A stretch of DNA of 64,000 nucleotides, from contig NZ_CP108101.1 in assembly GCF_036195325.1 (NCBI RefSeq), positions 5,394,001 to 5,458,000 on the forward strand, in the 5' to 3' direction. Positions 16,689 to 24,089 of this stretch are shown in pieces. The notes under the pieces are model-generated. The model worked only from the letters and a program-made list of their open reading frames with translations, was not told the DNA's origin and ran no database searches. The DNA comes from Streptomyces sp. NBC_00234. Its GTDB lineage: Bacteria > Actinomycetota > Actinomycetes > Streptomycetales > Streptomycetaceae. Every line of letters starts with the position of its first letter. Positions within the stretch are counted from its first letter, which is position 1. Both the position numbers and the translations under genes were made by a program.

Positions 16689-17039
16689 ATGACCGAACCG
16701 CTGCCACAACTGCTCCACCTCACCGAAGCCCCCTTGTGGGAGTCCGCCCGCGCGTCCGGGACCTACGAGATGTCCACGCGCGGGCGGACCCTCCACGAGG
16801 AGGGCTTCATCCACTGCTCGCTGCCGCACCAGCTCTCCGGCGTGGCCGAGACGCTGTACGGGGAGGAGGACGAGGGCCTGGTGGTGCTGGTCATCGACCC
16901 CGCACGGCTCGCCGTGCCCGTGCGGTACGAAGCCATGGCGCCCGGTGGCGAGGAGTTCCCGCACATCTACGGGCCGCTCCCGGTGGAGGCGGTCGTGGCC
17001 GTGCTCCCCTGGCAACGAAAGGACTACGAACTCCAGTGA
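16689..17039 (+). CDS. DUF952 domain protein
   Basis: 116-residue member of the DUF952 family, recognised from LLHLTEAPLWESA, the GFIHCSLPHQL core and FPHIYGPLPVEAVVAVLPW. The fold is related to ADP-ribosyltransferase-like/glutathione-S-transferase-adjacent domains, but no function is established. It overlaps the next gene by four bases (GTGA), suggesting translational coupling. Confidence 0.85.
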   Translation: MTEPLPQLLHLTEAPLWESARASGTYEMSTRGRTLHEEGFIHCSLPHQLSGVAETLYGEEDEGLVVLVIDPARLAVPVRYEAMAPGGEEFPHIYGPLPVEAVVAVLPWQRKDYELQ

Positions 17040-17917
17040 TCGGCCCCCTCATCGCGGTGACCGGCGCGAGCGGTGCGGTCGGCGGCCGCGTCGCCCGCCG
17101 GCTCGCCCGGACCGGCGTCCCCGTACGGCTCCTCGGCCGCGACCCGTCCAAGCTGCCCGCACTGCCCGGCGCCACCGTGGCCCCGGCCGCCCCCTACGGC
17201 GACGGCGAGGCGATGCGCCGCGCCCTCGATGGCGCGCACACGCTCTTCCTCGTCTCCGCGCACGAGAGCCCGGACCGGGTGCGCGAGCACACGACGGCGG
17301 TGGACGCGGCCGTGGCCGTGGGCGTCGAACGGATCGTGTACGTGTCGTTCCTCAACGCGGCGCCTGACGCGACCTTCACCTTCGCCCGCGACCACTGGCA
17401 CACCGAGGCGCACATCCGGGTGGCCGACGTGCGCCACACCTTCCTGCGCGACAGCTGGTACCTCGCCGCACTCCCGGCGATGACGAGCGCGGACGGCGTC
17501 CTGCGGGGTCCGGGCGGCGACGGCCGGGTCTCGGCGGTCGCGCACGAGGACATCGCCGACTCGGCCGCGGCCGTCCTGCTCGACGAGGGCACCACCCACG
17601 ACGGCGTCACCTACGACCTCACGGGCCCCGAGGCGTTCACGCTCACCGAAGCGGCGGAGGAACTCACCCGCCGCACCGGCCGCCCGGTCCGCTACGTCCC
17701 CGAGACCAGGGACCAGGCGTACGCCTCCCGTTCCTCGTACGGGGCCGAGGACTGGGAAGTGGCCGGCTGGGTGACCTCGTACGAGGCGATCGCGGCCGGC
17801 GAGATGGCCACGGTCTCGGACGCCGTACCGACCCTCACGGGGCACCCCGCCAAGGACCTCGCGACGTACCTGGACGAGAACCCGGACAGCTACCGCCACT
17901 TGCTCGCCGGCGGCTGA
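17036..17917 (+). CDS. NmrA-like NAD(P)-binding oxidoreductase
   Basis: 293-residue atypical SDR of the NmrA/HSCARG group. The dinucleotide motif is VTGASGAVGGRVARRLA (~8-24), with NADP preference suggested by LLGRDPSKL. The downstream HDAHTLFLVSAHE-type strand, RIVYVSFLN and the C-terminal YDLTGPEAFTLTEAAEELTRRTGRPVRYVPET are typical. Start GTG 17036 overlaps the DUF952 stop. It is the last core gene before the integrated-element region. Confidence 0.85.
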   Translation: MIGPLIAVTGASGAVGGRVARRLARTGVPVRLLGRDPSKLPALPGATVAPAAPYGDGEAMRRALDGAHTLFLVSAHESPDRVREHTTAVDAAVAVGVERIVYVSFLNAAPDATFTFARDHWHTEAHIRVADVRHTFLRDSWYLAALPAMTSADGVLRGPGGDGRVSAVAHEDIADSAAAVLLDEGTTHDGVTYDLTGPEAFTLTEAAEELTRRTGRPVRYVPETRDQAYASRSSYGAEDWEVAGWVTSYEAIAAGEMATVSDAVPTLTGHPAKDLATYLDENPDSYRHLLAGG

Positions 17918-17963
17918 CCCGGAACGGCAGGGGAGGGGCACGGGAGGGCCCGTCGCGAGCGCA

Positions 17964-17982
17964 CTGATCGGGTGTCTTGCGG
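17964..17982. repeat. 19-bp direct repeat, left copy
   Basis: CTGATCGGGTGTCTTGCGG occurs here and again, identical, at 19124-19142. The two copies bracket 1.16 kb holding one hypothetical gene, the integrase relic and the left att site. Confidence 0.85.
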
Positions 17983-18023
17983 CCTGAGCGGGGACCGCGG
18001 CTCCCCGTTCGCCGTGCCTCTCC

Positions 18024-18875
18024 TCAGTCGGCATCCAGGGTGATCCCGGAGAGGGCCGCCATCGCCTGCAGGAAGGCGTCGGTGCCGCGCAGGCTGTCCA
18101 CGCCGTTCTCGTAGGCAGTGGTTCTGCGTCCGTAGTCTTCGGCCAGGTCCTGGACGAGTGGGCGGATGTCGGCGTGGGAAGCGACCATGATCGAGTCGTA
18201 CTGGCCGACGTCGGACCCGATGGTCAGGTCGACGAGGATCTCTCTCCCGGCGATGACGCTGGGCAGGCTCGGCCGCTCCGCGCCGCGTAGGGCGCTGACC
18301 AAGGACGCGTGGCGGTCCGGCCCGGGTTCGACCGCGAACACCGTGATCTCGGACGACGCGTCGAGGAGCACCGCGTGCAGCATGCGGATGAGGTCGCGTG
18401 GAGTGTTCAGTCGGAACAGACCGGCGCGCTGGGCGTCCTCCACGCGCCAGGAGTCCAGTCCTGGACGGAACCCGTGCGTGGAACATGCGGGAACGAAGCC
18501 CTTGTCGCGTGACGCGAAAGTCGGCTCCTCGGCGTCGACTTCGTACTCCCAGTCGACGAGAGCGGGCTTCTGCGCCAGAAATCGTTCGGCGTCGTCCCGG
18601 TAGTAGGCGGGGATCGCGTATCGGGTCAGTCCCCGGGTGAACCGCCAGAGCAGGCCCACGTAGACGGCTACTTCCTCCATGTTGTTGTTGTTCACGGCGT
18701 ATTCGGAGAAGGGCGTCGGCCCTTCCGGCCAGCCCTGAAACAGGCCGGGCCAGTGCCGGGTCACGGAGGGCTGCTCGCCGGGGAGGTAACGATGGACGTT
18801 CACGCCGCTCGTGCGGACGTGCTCAAAAGTGAGGGGCTGCACGGCGCGAGCGTAGGGCCATACGGACTGCGGCAC
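18024..18875 (-). CDS. Hypothetical protein in the element remnant
   Basis: 283-residue soluble protein that I do not recognise. The N-terminal part is rich in aromatic residues (WPGLFQGWPEGPTPFSEYAVNNNN), followed by helical segments and a C-terminal alpha/beta region ending SGITLDAD. No signal peptide or membrane segment is seen. Its G+C looks lower than that of the flanking core genes. It lies between the core NmrA-like gene and the integrase relic, so it may be cargo of an older element. The start at 18875 is uncertain because no clear ribosome site precedes it. Confidence 0.65.
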   Translation of the reverse strand: MPQSVWPYARAVQPLTFEHVRTSGVNVHRYLPGEQPSVTRHWPGLFQGWPEGPTPFSEYAVNNNNMEEVAVYVGLLWRFTRGLTRYAIPAYYRDDAERFLAQKPALVDWEYEVDAEEPTFASRDKGFVPACSTHGFRPGLDSWRVEDAQRAGLFRLNTPRDLIRMLHAVLLDASSEITVFAVEPGPDRHASLVSALRGAERPSLPSVIAGREILVDLTIGSDVGQYDSIMVASHADIRPLVQDLAEDYGRRTTAYENGVDSLRGTDAFLQAMAALSGITLDAD

Positions 18876-18888
18876 TCAACCCCCGGGT

Positions 18889-19004
18889 GTCCGGGGGAAG
18901 ACGACCGCACCCGGTCCGTCATGGACGCCGTTGGAGGCGGCCTACGGACCGGGTGCGGTCAGGATGACCGGGCGGTCGTAGAGACCGCAGGTCGAAAGGC
19001 TTGA
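18889..19004 (+). pseudogene. Relic of a tyrosine integrase gene (3' end only)
   Basis: Only the C-terminal ~37 codons remain. The residues after the Cys (PGEDDRTRSVMDAVGGGLRTGCG) align with the end of the intact integrase at 32698-33852 (PGEEDRTRSVMDAVLGGLRTGCG), with high nucleotide identity from about 18891 on. The frame stops at 19002-19004, six bases before the left att core, as the intact integrase stops six bases before its own att core. This is what a previous, related integration at the same site would leave. Confidence 0.85.
18903..18960. repeat. 17-bp inverted repeat inside the integrase relic
   Basis: Arms GACCGCACCCGGTCCGT (18903-18919) and ACGGACCGGGTGCGGTC (18944-18960) pair perfectly around 24 bp. 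The intact int gene has the corresponding repeat with a 14-bp perfect core, so the structure is conserved between two diverged copies. Confidence 0.8.
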
Positions 19005-19009
19005 TCGGA

Positions 19010-19033
19010 GATCAGGCCTTCTTGGTCTCCTAG
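19010..19033. repeat. attL core
   Basis: 24 bp matching attR at 22 positions, including the uninterrupted 15-mer GCCTTCTTGGTCTCC. The first 11 bases also pair, with one mismatch, with 18996-19006 (AAGGCTTGATC), forming a stem across the end of the integrase relic. Confidence 0.85.
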
Positions 19034-19037
19034 TAAT

Positions 19038-19094
19038 AGGCCAGGTCGGTGACCTGCGAGGACCTTCACCGTGGGCCGCTGACCTGGCCTTTTG
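19038..19094 (+). terminator. Hairpin with T-tract just inside attL
   Basis: 10-bp perfect stem AGGCCAGGTC / GACCTGGCCT (19038-19047 and 19081-19090) followed by TTT. It resembles an intrinsic terminator that would insulate the element from outside transcription, although the ~33-nt loop is long. Confidence 0.55.
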
Positions 19095-19123
19095 CCGTTG
19101 GTAAGCGATGGGATGCGACGGTC

Positions 19124-19142
19124 CTGATCGGGTGTCTTGCGG
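19124..19142. repeat. 19-bp direct repeat, right copy
   Basis: Identical to 17964-17982. It lies 90 bp inside attL, in the untranslated left end of the element. The remaining bases from here to 19430 show no supported gene and should carry the promoter of the ATPase operon; the sequence becomes A+T-richer from about 19290. Confidence 0.85.
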
Positions 19143-19430
19143 ACTGTGTGCGGACTGCTGCCCGCTCGCAGTTAGCAGCGCTCCTGATTACATCGACGGA
19201 CACGAGCCGTGCCGCCAAGCGGTGCCGCTGCTGCGCCGCCTGGCCATGTCCCTACGGCTGGCGTTGCCAGCATCTGCGGTTCTTATCATCGCTAATCGGG
19301 ACGTAATTCGCTAAGTGGATAAAAGCACCCGAATGGCTGAGGGACTCCAAAAACCCCATACGTCCGCACCGTCCCACGGCTAGCATTACGCCCCTACATG
19401 CGGCACAAGCACCATGGCAGTGGAGTCGGC

Positions 19431-21953
19431 ATGACCGTCACAGATGACCAATCCTTCGATGCAGAACTCCCGAAGAGTGGGGGCGAGCGGCGAAATTCGG
19501 AGGAAAAGCTCTCTCTGCTGACCTACGCCGACTTGGCCAAGGCTGCTACGAAGATGCAAGCTGGTGCAACTAAGACGAAAGCTGGCTGGGAGAACCTGCG
19601 AGCTTTGATTGCTCGGCTCCAAGGTGAGAACGAAGGTGCGCTAGACCCTACCCAGGGGGATTTGTGGGGCATCAAAGGGCTTCGCCTCTGCGGGTTTCAG
19701 GGAACTGCATCCGAAATCTCCGTGGAGATCGATCCCTCTCCTGGTATCAGCATCTATCACGGGCCGAATGGATCTGGTAAGTCCACCATTTCTGATGGAA
19801 TCCGAACCGCTCTCTCAGGAAAAACTGGGTGGTGGGCTGATGTAGCCGCGCCGACAGGGCGAAGTAAATTTGATCCCCTCTGGGAAAAGATCAATAGAGC
19901 GCGTGACAGTGTGCAATCTTGGGCAGAAGTCACCCTTGTGCGCAACAGCGAAGAGTTGATCCTGCGTTGCGTGCTCACTGACAACGGTGACGTTAGCGAT
20001 GCCTATGGAGAATGGACAACCTCGTCTGGCGAAGTTTGCCGTGTTGACATGGGAAGCACATGGCGTCATGCCCTCGAAGGGCATCCGCCAGTCTTTTCGT
20101 ACGCCGAGGTGGAGCGGCGCGTTCAGCAAAGTAATGATCTGCAGCGCTATATCGCCAATCTCCTTGCGTTGGGAGGAGCGTTTACGCACCTAGAGGCACT
20201 AGTTTTGGAGTTGAGTGAAACCGCTTCGGCGAGTAAAAAGAAGATCGATGCTGCTCTCAAGGATGGCAAAGGACGAGTCGCCGAGGTTGACCGCCGTTTC
20301 CGTCTCGGTGAACCGGCGGTCGATATTGGGGACATTTGCTGGCCAGTCATTAGCGAAAATATTGAAGACTGGCTGACTCGGCATAACCTTGTGGACGTTG
20401 GGTCCCCTACAGTTGAAGTCACGAACTCCGACGTAGACCGCCTGTGGCGGGCATTGTCGGCAGTAGACGCCGCCTTCCAGAAGCTGGAAAGCGCCCCTGA
20501 GCTGACTAGTCCGAGAATCGCCCAGCATTTGGATGCGCTTTATAGGGATGCCGTGGAGATTGCTCCAGTTAGCCCTATGTGCCCAGTTTGCAATTCGTCA
20601 GTTGCTAACTGGGTAGAAACCTTGCAGGGAAACGTGGAGCGGCATGCTGTGCTGTCACCGATCCACGAAGAGGCGCGCCATTCGTTGACCGATCTAAGGG
20701 ATACTTCCGTCGTAGTGAATTACGTTGCGGAAGTTCTCGCGCTGATTAAATCGTCTGAAAATAGCGACAGGGATGCTGCGGCGTCTGCAGCGACAGTTGC
20801 AGAACGCCTCCGCGCAGTGATGAATTATCACGGAAGCCGGCCCGCCCCGGAGGTGCGTGAGGGATTCCTGGCCTTGAGGAACGCCGTTACCACTTCCGGA
20901 TGGCGCCAAGCGAGCAGCGCGGCAGTCGAGGCAAGCGAGATCACGCGGCAGTGGCTTCGAGAGCGTAGGGGAGCCCTCGAGGGCTTCTTGCATACCTGGC
21001 GTATGGAGCAAGAGAAAGGTAGGGAGAGTGCCCTATGGCAAGAGACCAAGAAGTGTTCAACCTCACTCGCCGACAAACTGAGAAAGGAGCGGACTGAATA
21101 TTTTAAAGAAAAGGCTGATAAGCGGGTTAGGCAGTTGCTCGAAGACGTTGGAATCTATCTGGATAGAATTCACCTGACGACGGCCAGAGCTGATGTAAGC
21201 GTGAGTAATTCGAGTGGTCAAGAATTGACGCTCTCTATGTTGAGTGCCGGTCAGAGAAATGCTTTCCTGCTCGCTCCGTTGCTCTCTACTGCAGAGTCGG
21301 GACCCTTTTCGTTCCTGATCCTGGATGACCCGGTTCACGCGTTTGATGAGATCCGAGTTGACCGTCTGGCCTCCGTTTTGGTCGATCTCAGTTCCGAGCG
21401 ACGGATTATTGTATTCACCCACGATGAACGGTTGAAGCAACACCTCCTTGCCCGGGCAGCGAACGGTCAAGCCTGGCGGGTAAGCCGTGATGTCGAGAAG
21501 GGGGAAATTAGCATCGAGTCAACGGACGAGATGTGGAGAGTCTTGCTGGATGATGCAGATAACATCGTGCAGTGGGCTCCCCGGTCGTCGCCTACGACTT
21601 ACTTGACTGAATCTCAGGTTGTTAGGGGACTGTGTCGGCAGGCTGTCGATCACGCTCTACATTCCTGCGTCGTCCGCTACTCGCTGGCACAGAAGAAGGA
21701 TGTGACGCACAACGTTTCGTCTCTTGATGTGCTTGATAATACCGTCAAGAGGGTGGCATTTGTGGAAGGGGTGATAAATCAGACCCATGATGGCAGGAAT
21801 CCGATCGATGAGTTCAATAGAATTTGTGGGCATTACCTGCGTGGCTGGAACAAGGCAATTCACGGATCTGACGACGTCAAGGCGAACCTAACCCAGGAGG
21901 TCGAGAAGGCTCGGGAGGCTTGCGCAGTGATCACTGCTTGGAATTTCTCATGA
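19431..21953 (+). CDS. SMC/Rad50-like ABC ATPase with zinc-hook motif and C-terminal HEPN-like domain
   Basis: 840-residue ATPase. Walker A is GPNGSGKST (111-119), the ABC signature LSAGQ (604-608), Walker B FLILDD (628-633) and the H-loop FTHD (662-665). Between the ATPase halves are predicted helical arms with CPVC at 384-387, a zinc-hook-like apex. After the ATPase a ~140-residue helical domain contains RGWNKAIHG (804-812), i.e. Arg-x6-His, the HEPN RNase motif. This layout recalls RloC/PrrC-type nucleases and other SMC-based defence proteins. Start ATG 19431 follows GGAG; an upstream frame start at 19398 is less likely. Codon use is far more A/T-rich than in the host. Function is inferred. 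Confidence 0.8.
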   Translation: MTVTDDQSFDAELPKSGGERRNSEEKLSLLTYADLAKAATKMQAGATKTKAGWENLRALIARLQGENEGALDPTQGDLWGIKGLRLCGFQGTASEISVEIDPSPGISIYHGPNGSGKSTISDGIRTALSGKTGWWADVAAPTGRSKFDPLWEKINRARDSVQSWAEVTLVRNSEELILRCVLTDNGDVSDAYGEWTTSSGEVCRVDMGSTWRHALEGHPPVFSYAEVERRVQQSNDLQRYIANLLALGGAFTHLEALVLELSETASASKKKIDAALKDGKGRVAEVDRRFRLGEPAVDIGDICWPVISENIEDWLTRHNLVDVGSPTVEVTNSDVDRLWRALSAVDAAFQKLESAPELTSPRIAQHLDALYRDAVEIAPVSPMCPVCNSSVANWVETLQGNVERHAVLSPIHEEARHSLTDLRDTSVVVNYVAEVLALIKSSENSDRDAAASAATVAERLRAVMNYHGSRPAPEVREGFLALRNAVTTSGWRQASSAAVEASEITRQWLRERRGALEGFLHTWRMEQEKGRESALWQETKKCSTSLADKLRKERTEYFKEKADKRVRQLLEDVGIYLDRIHLTTARADVSVSNSSGQELTLSMLSAGQRNAFLLAPLLSTAESGPFSFLILDDPVHAFDEIRVDRLASVLVDLSSERRIIVFTHDERLKQHLLARAANGQAWRVSRDVEKGEISIESTDEMWRVLLDDADNIVQWAPRSSPTTYLTESQVVRGLCRQAVDHALHSCVVRYSLAQKKDVTHNVSSLDVLDNTVKRVAFVEGVINQTHDGRNPIDEFNRICGHYLRGWNKAIHGSDDVKANLTQEVEKAREACAVITAWNFS

Positions 21954-22306
21954 AACTCGATACTGCATCTCGGCGTCGCATTGAAGTGTTTGAGCTGAGG
22001 CTGCGCATTGAGCTGGCCACCATTGAGGCTTACCATCGGGTTTGTCAACCAGAAAGCCCGCTTTTGTATATCAATAACGTGCCTGGCCGGATTTCTATCG
22101 TCATCGGACTAGTGCCTCCAGAGGAAGTTACGGAAGCGGCCGGGCTGGTGCGATTGGTCAGGCATGTCTATGGTCGAGCATCGGATATTTTGCACGGCAG
22201 GTCGAGCATGTTGGATGCTCCAGACGTGATAATTGATGAATGGCGGAGCATCGTTGAGCGGTTGGAGGATCTAACCGGTGTGCGGTCAAATGCGAGTTCG
22301 CGCTAA
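21950..22306 (+). CDS. Small helical partner protein with HEPN-like motif
   Basis: 118 residues, starting at an ATG that overlaps the ATPase stop (ATGA), so the two are almost surely co-translated. The N-terminal half is amphipathic helix (RRRIEVFELRLRIELATIEAY). The C-terminal half contains YGRASDILHGR, an Arg-x5-His-Gly arrangement like that of HEPN proteins. It could be a HEPN toxin controlled by the ATPase, a structural partner, or an inactive HEPN-fold regulator; I cannot decide. It has the same low-G+C character as the ATPase gene. Confidence 0.72.
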   Translation: MKLDTASRRRIEVFELRLRIELATIEAYHRVCQPESPLLYINNVPGRISIVIGLVPPEEVTEAAGLVRLVRHVYGRASDILHGRSSMLDAPDVIIDEWRSIVERLEDLTGVRSNASSR

Positions 22307-22390
22307 AGATATTTGTATGCCGCGTTTCCCCTGACTCAATGTACGCGTTCACCGTGGTCGATAAGCGTTCGTAAGAAGGGTCAGGCATCT

Positions 22391-22888
22391 CTACTGCCAG
22401 CCGTTAAGGGAAACCTCTAGGCCCCCCGTGAAGTATCGGTGGAGGGCGCTTGCGGTGGTGTCCACGAACTCTTCGGGAATGGCGTTGGCGTGGACCCAGC
22501 GGACCTGAGAGTGCTTACGGGGTTCGCGGTTTTCGGGTTCGCCGGTCCACTCGTGGGCGGTGAAGACGACGGTGAGGAAGCCGTTGGGGGCTTCGACGCC
22601 CCAGGCGCCGTGGATGATGTGGGCGACCTTGAGAGACTCGGGCTTCACGGTGAGGCCGGTCTCCTCATAGAGTTCGCGGACCGCAGTCTCGGTGATGGGC
22701 TCGCCGGGTTCGCTCTTGCCGACCGGCAGGTCCCACATACCTTGGGCGAACTTGGCGTTCTCGCTGCGTTTGAGTAGGACGACGCGGTTGGTGGCCCTGT
22801 CGTGGACGATGACCGCAGCGACCAGCAGGGTCATCGATTCGAGCGCCGGCTTGAGGGCCTTCGGCTGGTCGCCGGTCTGCTGGGGCAT
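22391..22888 (-). CDS. NUDIX hydrolase (first copy in the element)
   Basis: 165-residue NUDIX-fold pyrophosphohydrolase. The NUDIX box is complete: GKSEPGEPITETAVRELYEETGLTV (~residues 70-93), with the metal-binding REx2EE pattern. It starts at ATG 22888 (MPQQTGD), preceded by GAAGGGA. It lies downstream of the kinase-like gene on the same strand, 173 bp apart, at the end of the radical-SAM cluster. It converges on the small HEPN-like gene. The substrate is unknown; such enzymes clean up or activate nucleoside-diphosphate-linked compounds. Confidence 0.88.
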   Translation of the reverse strand: MPQQTGDQPKALKPALESMTLLVAAVIVHDRATNRVVLLKRSENAKFAQGMWDLPVGKSEPGEPITETAVRELYEETGLTVKPESLKVAHIIHGAWGVEAPNGFLTVVFTAHEWTGEPENREPRKHSQVRWVHANAIPEEFVDTTASALHRYFTGGLEVSLNGWQ

Positions 22889-23061
22889 GGGGGTCCCTTC
22901 ATACATAGGACTGATTGTCGAGCGAGGGCTCCGAGGGGCCGCCGTAGCACTTCCGCAGAAGAGATCAGTTCGGAAGGTTCGCCGACCTGTCTGTGCTCGG
23001 TGGCACGAGATCAACGTGCGGGAGGCTGCGCCACGGTTGATCCATCCGCAGGCTGCGTCCG

Positions 23062-23871
23062 TCAGGAGCGATTGCTTCGATGCTGTTGCCAGAGCCGTGC
23101 GGCGTTGAGCAAGTTCATTGTCCAGTCGTCTGGAGCGGAGCCCGCGATCTCCTCCCAGAGGTTCGCGCTGGCGTCAGCGAAGGCGTCCACTGCTCGGGAT
23201 GGTGCCAATGCCCAGGCGGGAAGAAACGCGACCGTCTCCTCTGCGGCAGAAGGCGTGTGGCCAGCCGCGATGAGCCAGATGACCCAGTGGGCGGGATCCA
23301 ACCAGGCGGCTCCGCGGGTGGCCCAGCCCCAGTCGACGAGGTGGGCGCGGTCGTGGGTGATGAGAACGTTGTGGTTGTTCCAGTCAGTGTGAAGCAGCGC
23401 GTTTCCTGCGAAAGCTTTCGCGTCGGCGGGATCGGCGACGTAGCCAGCCAGGCGTTGTTCGGCGTGCCGGAGTTCGATGTCAGGGCAAGGGAGAGAGGAG
23501 AGCTCTCTGAGGGCCCCGGTCACTTTGGGCAAGTCGGGGGAGCCTGGGGAGTAGTCGGCATGGCGGCCGTCGATGGCCTCAAAGCCAAGGAGATCCCAGC
23601 CGCCGGCGATGGCATGGAAATGCATGCGCGGGGCGAGCGGGGTCACGTACGGGTTGATGTCTGCCTCGCGTTGCTGCGTCCAGACCCAGCGATGGTCGGA
23701 GCGCAGGCCCTTGAGGAAGACGACTCCGCCGGCGGTGTGCGCGAGCGCGGAGAGGGAGCTGTTAAGACCGGTGCTGACCTCTTCGATCCTGAGAATCGAG
23801 CCGATCTCGGCTTCGATGGCGGTACGAGCGCCAGAGGGGAGACTGCCGAAGGTGATGGAGGGTGCGGGCAT
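23062..23871 (-). CDS. Aminoglycoside phosphotransferase/kinase-fold protein
   Basis: 269-residue small-molecule kinase fold (APH family). The Brenner motif is LLHTDWNNHNVLIT (~residue 158, His-x-Asp-x4-Asn), and the following Asp of the metal site is in LVDWGWATRG. A Lys-containing strand GGVVFLKGLRSD would bind ATP. ATG 23871 (MPAPSITFG) was preferred over the TTG at 23901. It is 77 bp downstream of the precursor-like ORF and in the same direction. Such folds may phosphorylate an antibiotic or a peptide product; resistance is only one possibility. Confidence 0.85.
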   Translation of the reverse strand: MPAPSITFGSLPSGARTAIEAEIGSILRIEEVSTGLNSSLSALAHTAGGVVFLKGLRSDHRWVWTQQREADINPYVTPLAPRMHFHAIAGGWDLLGFEAIDGRHADYSPGSPDLPKVTGALRELSSLPCPDIELRHAEQRLAGYVADPADAKAFAGNALLHTDWNNHNVLITHDRAHLVDWGWATRGAAWLDPAHWVIWLIAAGHTPSAAEETVAFLPAWALAPSRAVDAFADASANLWEEIAGSAPDDWTMNLLNAARLWQQHRSNRS

Positions 23872-23948
23872 GGCCGTCAGGTTTCCAGATCTAAGCGCCA
23901 ACAGGGGCCTCCGGCGCGAGGTGCCGCCGAAAGCCCCTGAAGGGATGG

Positions 23949-24086
23949 TCAGTTGTACGGGTTGTCGTCCCCGCAGCCGGGCGTGGTGGCCGCAGCGAAG
24001 GCGTCCACGTCGTCGATGAGGATGATCTCCGCATCAGGCTCGGACAGCGGGCGGATGGGGGCGATCTCGACTGCTACGGCGGTCAT
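23949..24086 (-). CDS. Candidate RiPP precursor peptide (45 residues)
   Basis: A 45-codon gene just downstream of the radical SAM gene, whose TGA is only three bases before this ATG. AAGGAG lies seven bases upstream, embedded in the last codons of the radical SAM gene. The peptide has an acidic, helical leader-like part (EIAPIRPLSEPDAE, IILIDDVDAF), a small AAA linker and a Gly/Asp/Asn-rich tail TTPGCGDDNPYN with its only Cys. Size, position and composition fit a ribosomally made, modified peptide. I do not recognise the family, and the modified residues cannot be deduced; the Cys and Tyr near the end are candidates. Confidence 0.75.
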   Translation of the reverse strand: MTAVAVEIAPIRPLSEPDAEIILIDDVDAFAAATTPGCGDDNPYN

Positions 24087-24089
24087 GGT

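Noticed and set aside
17964..19142. Insertion sequence bounded by the 19-bp repeats
   Set aside because: There is no transposase and no terminal inverted repeats next to the direct repeats.
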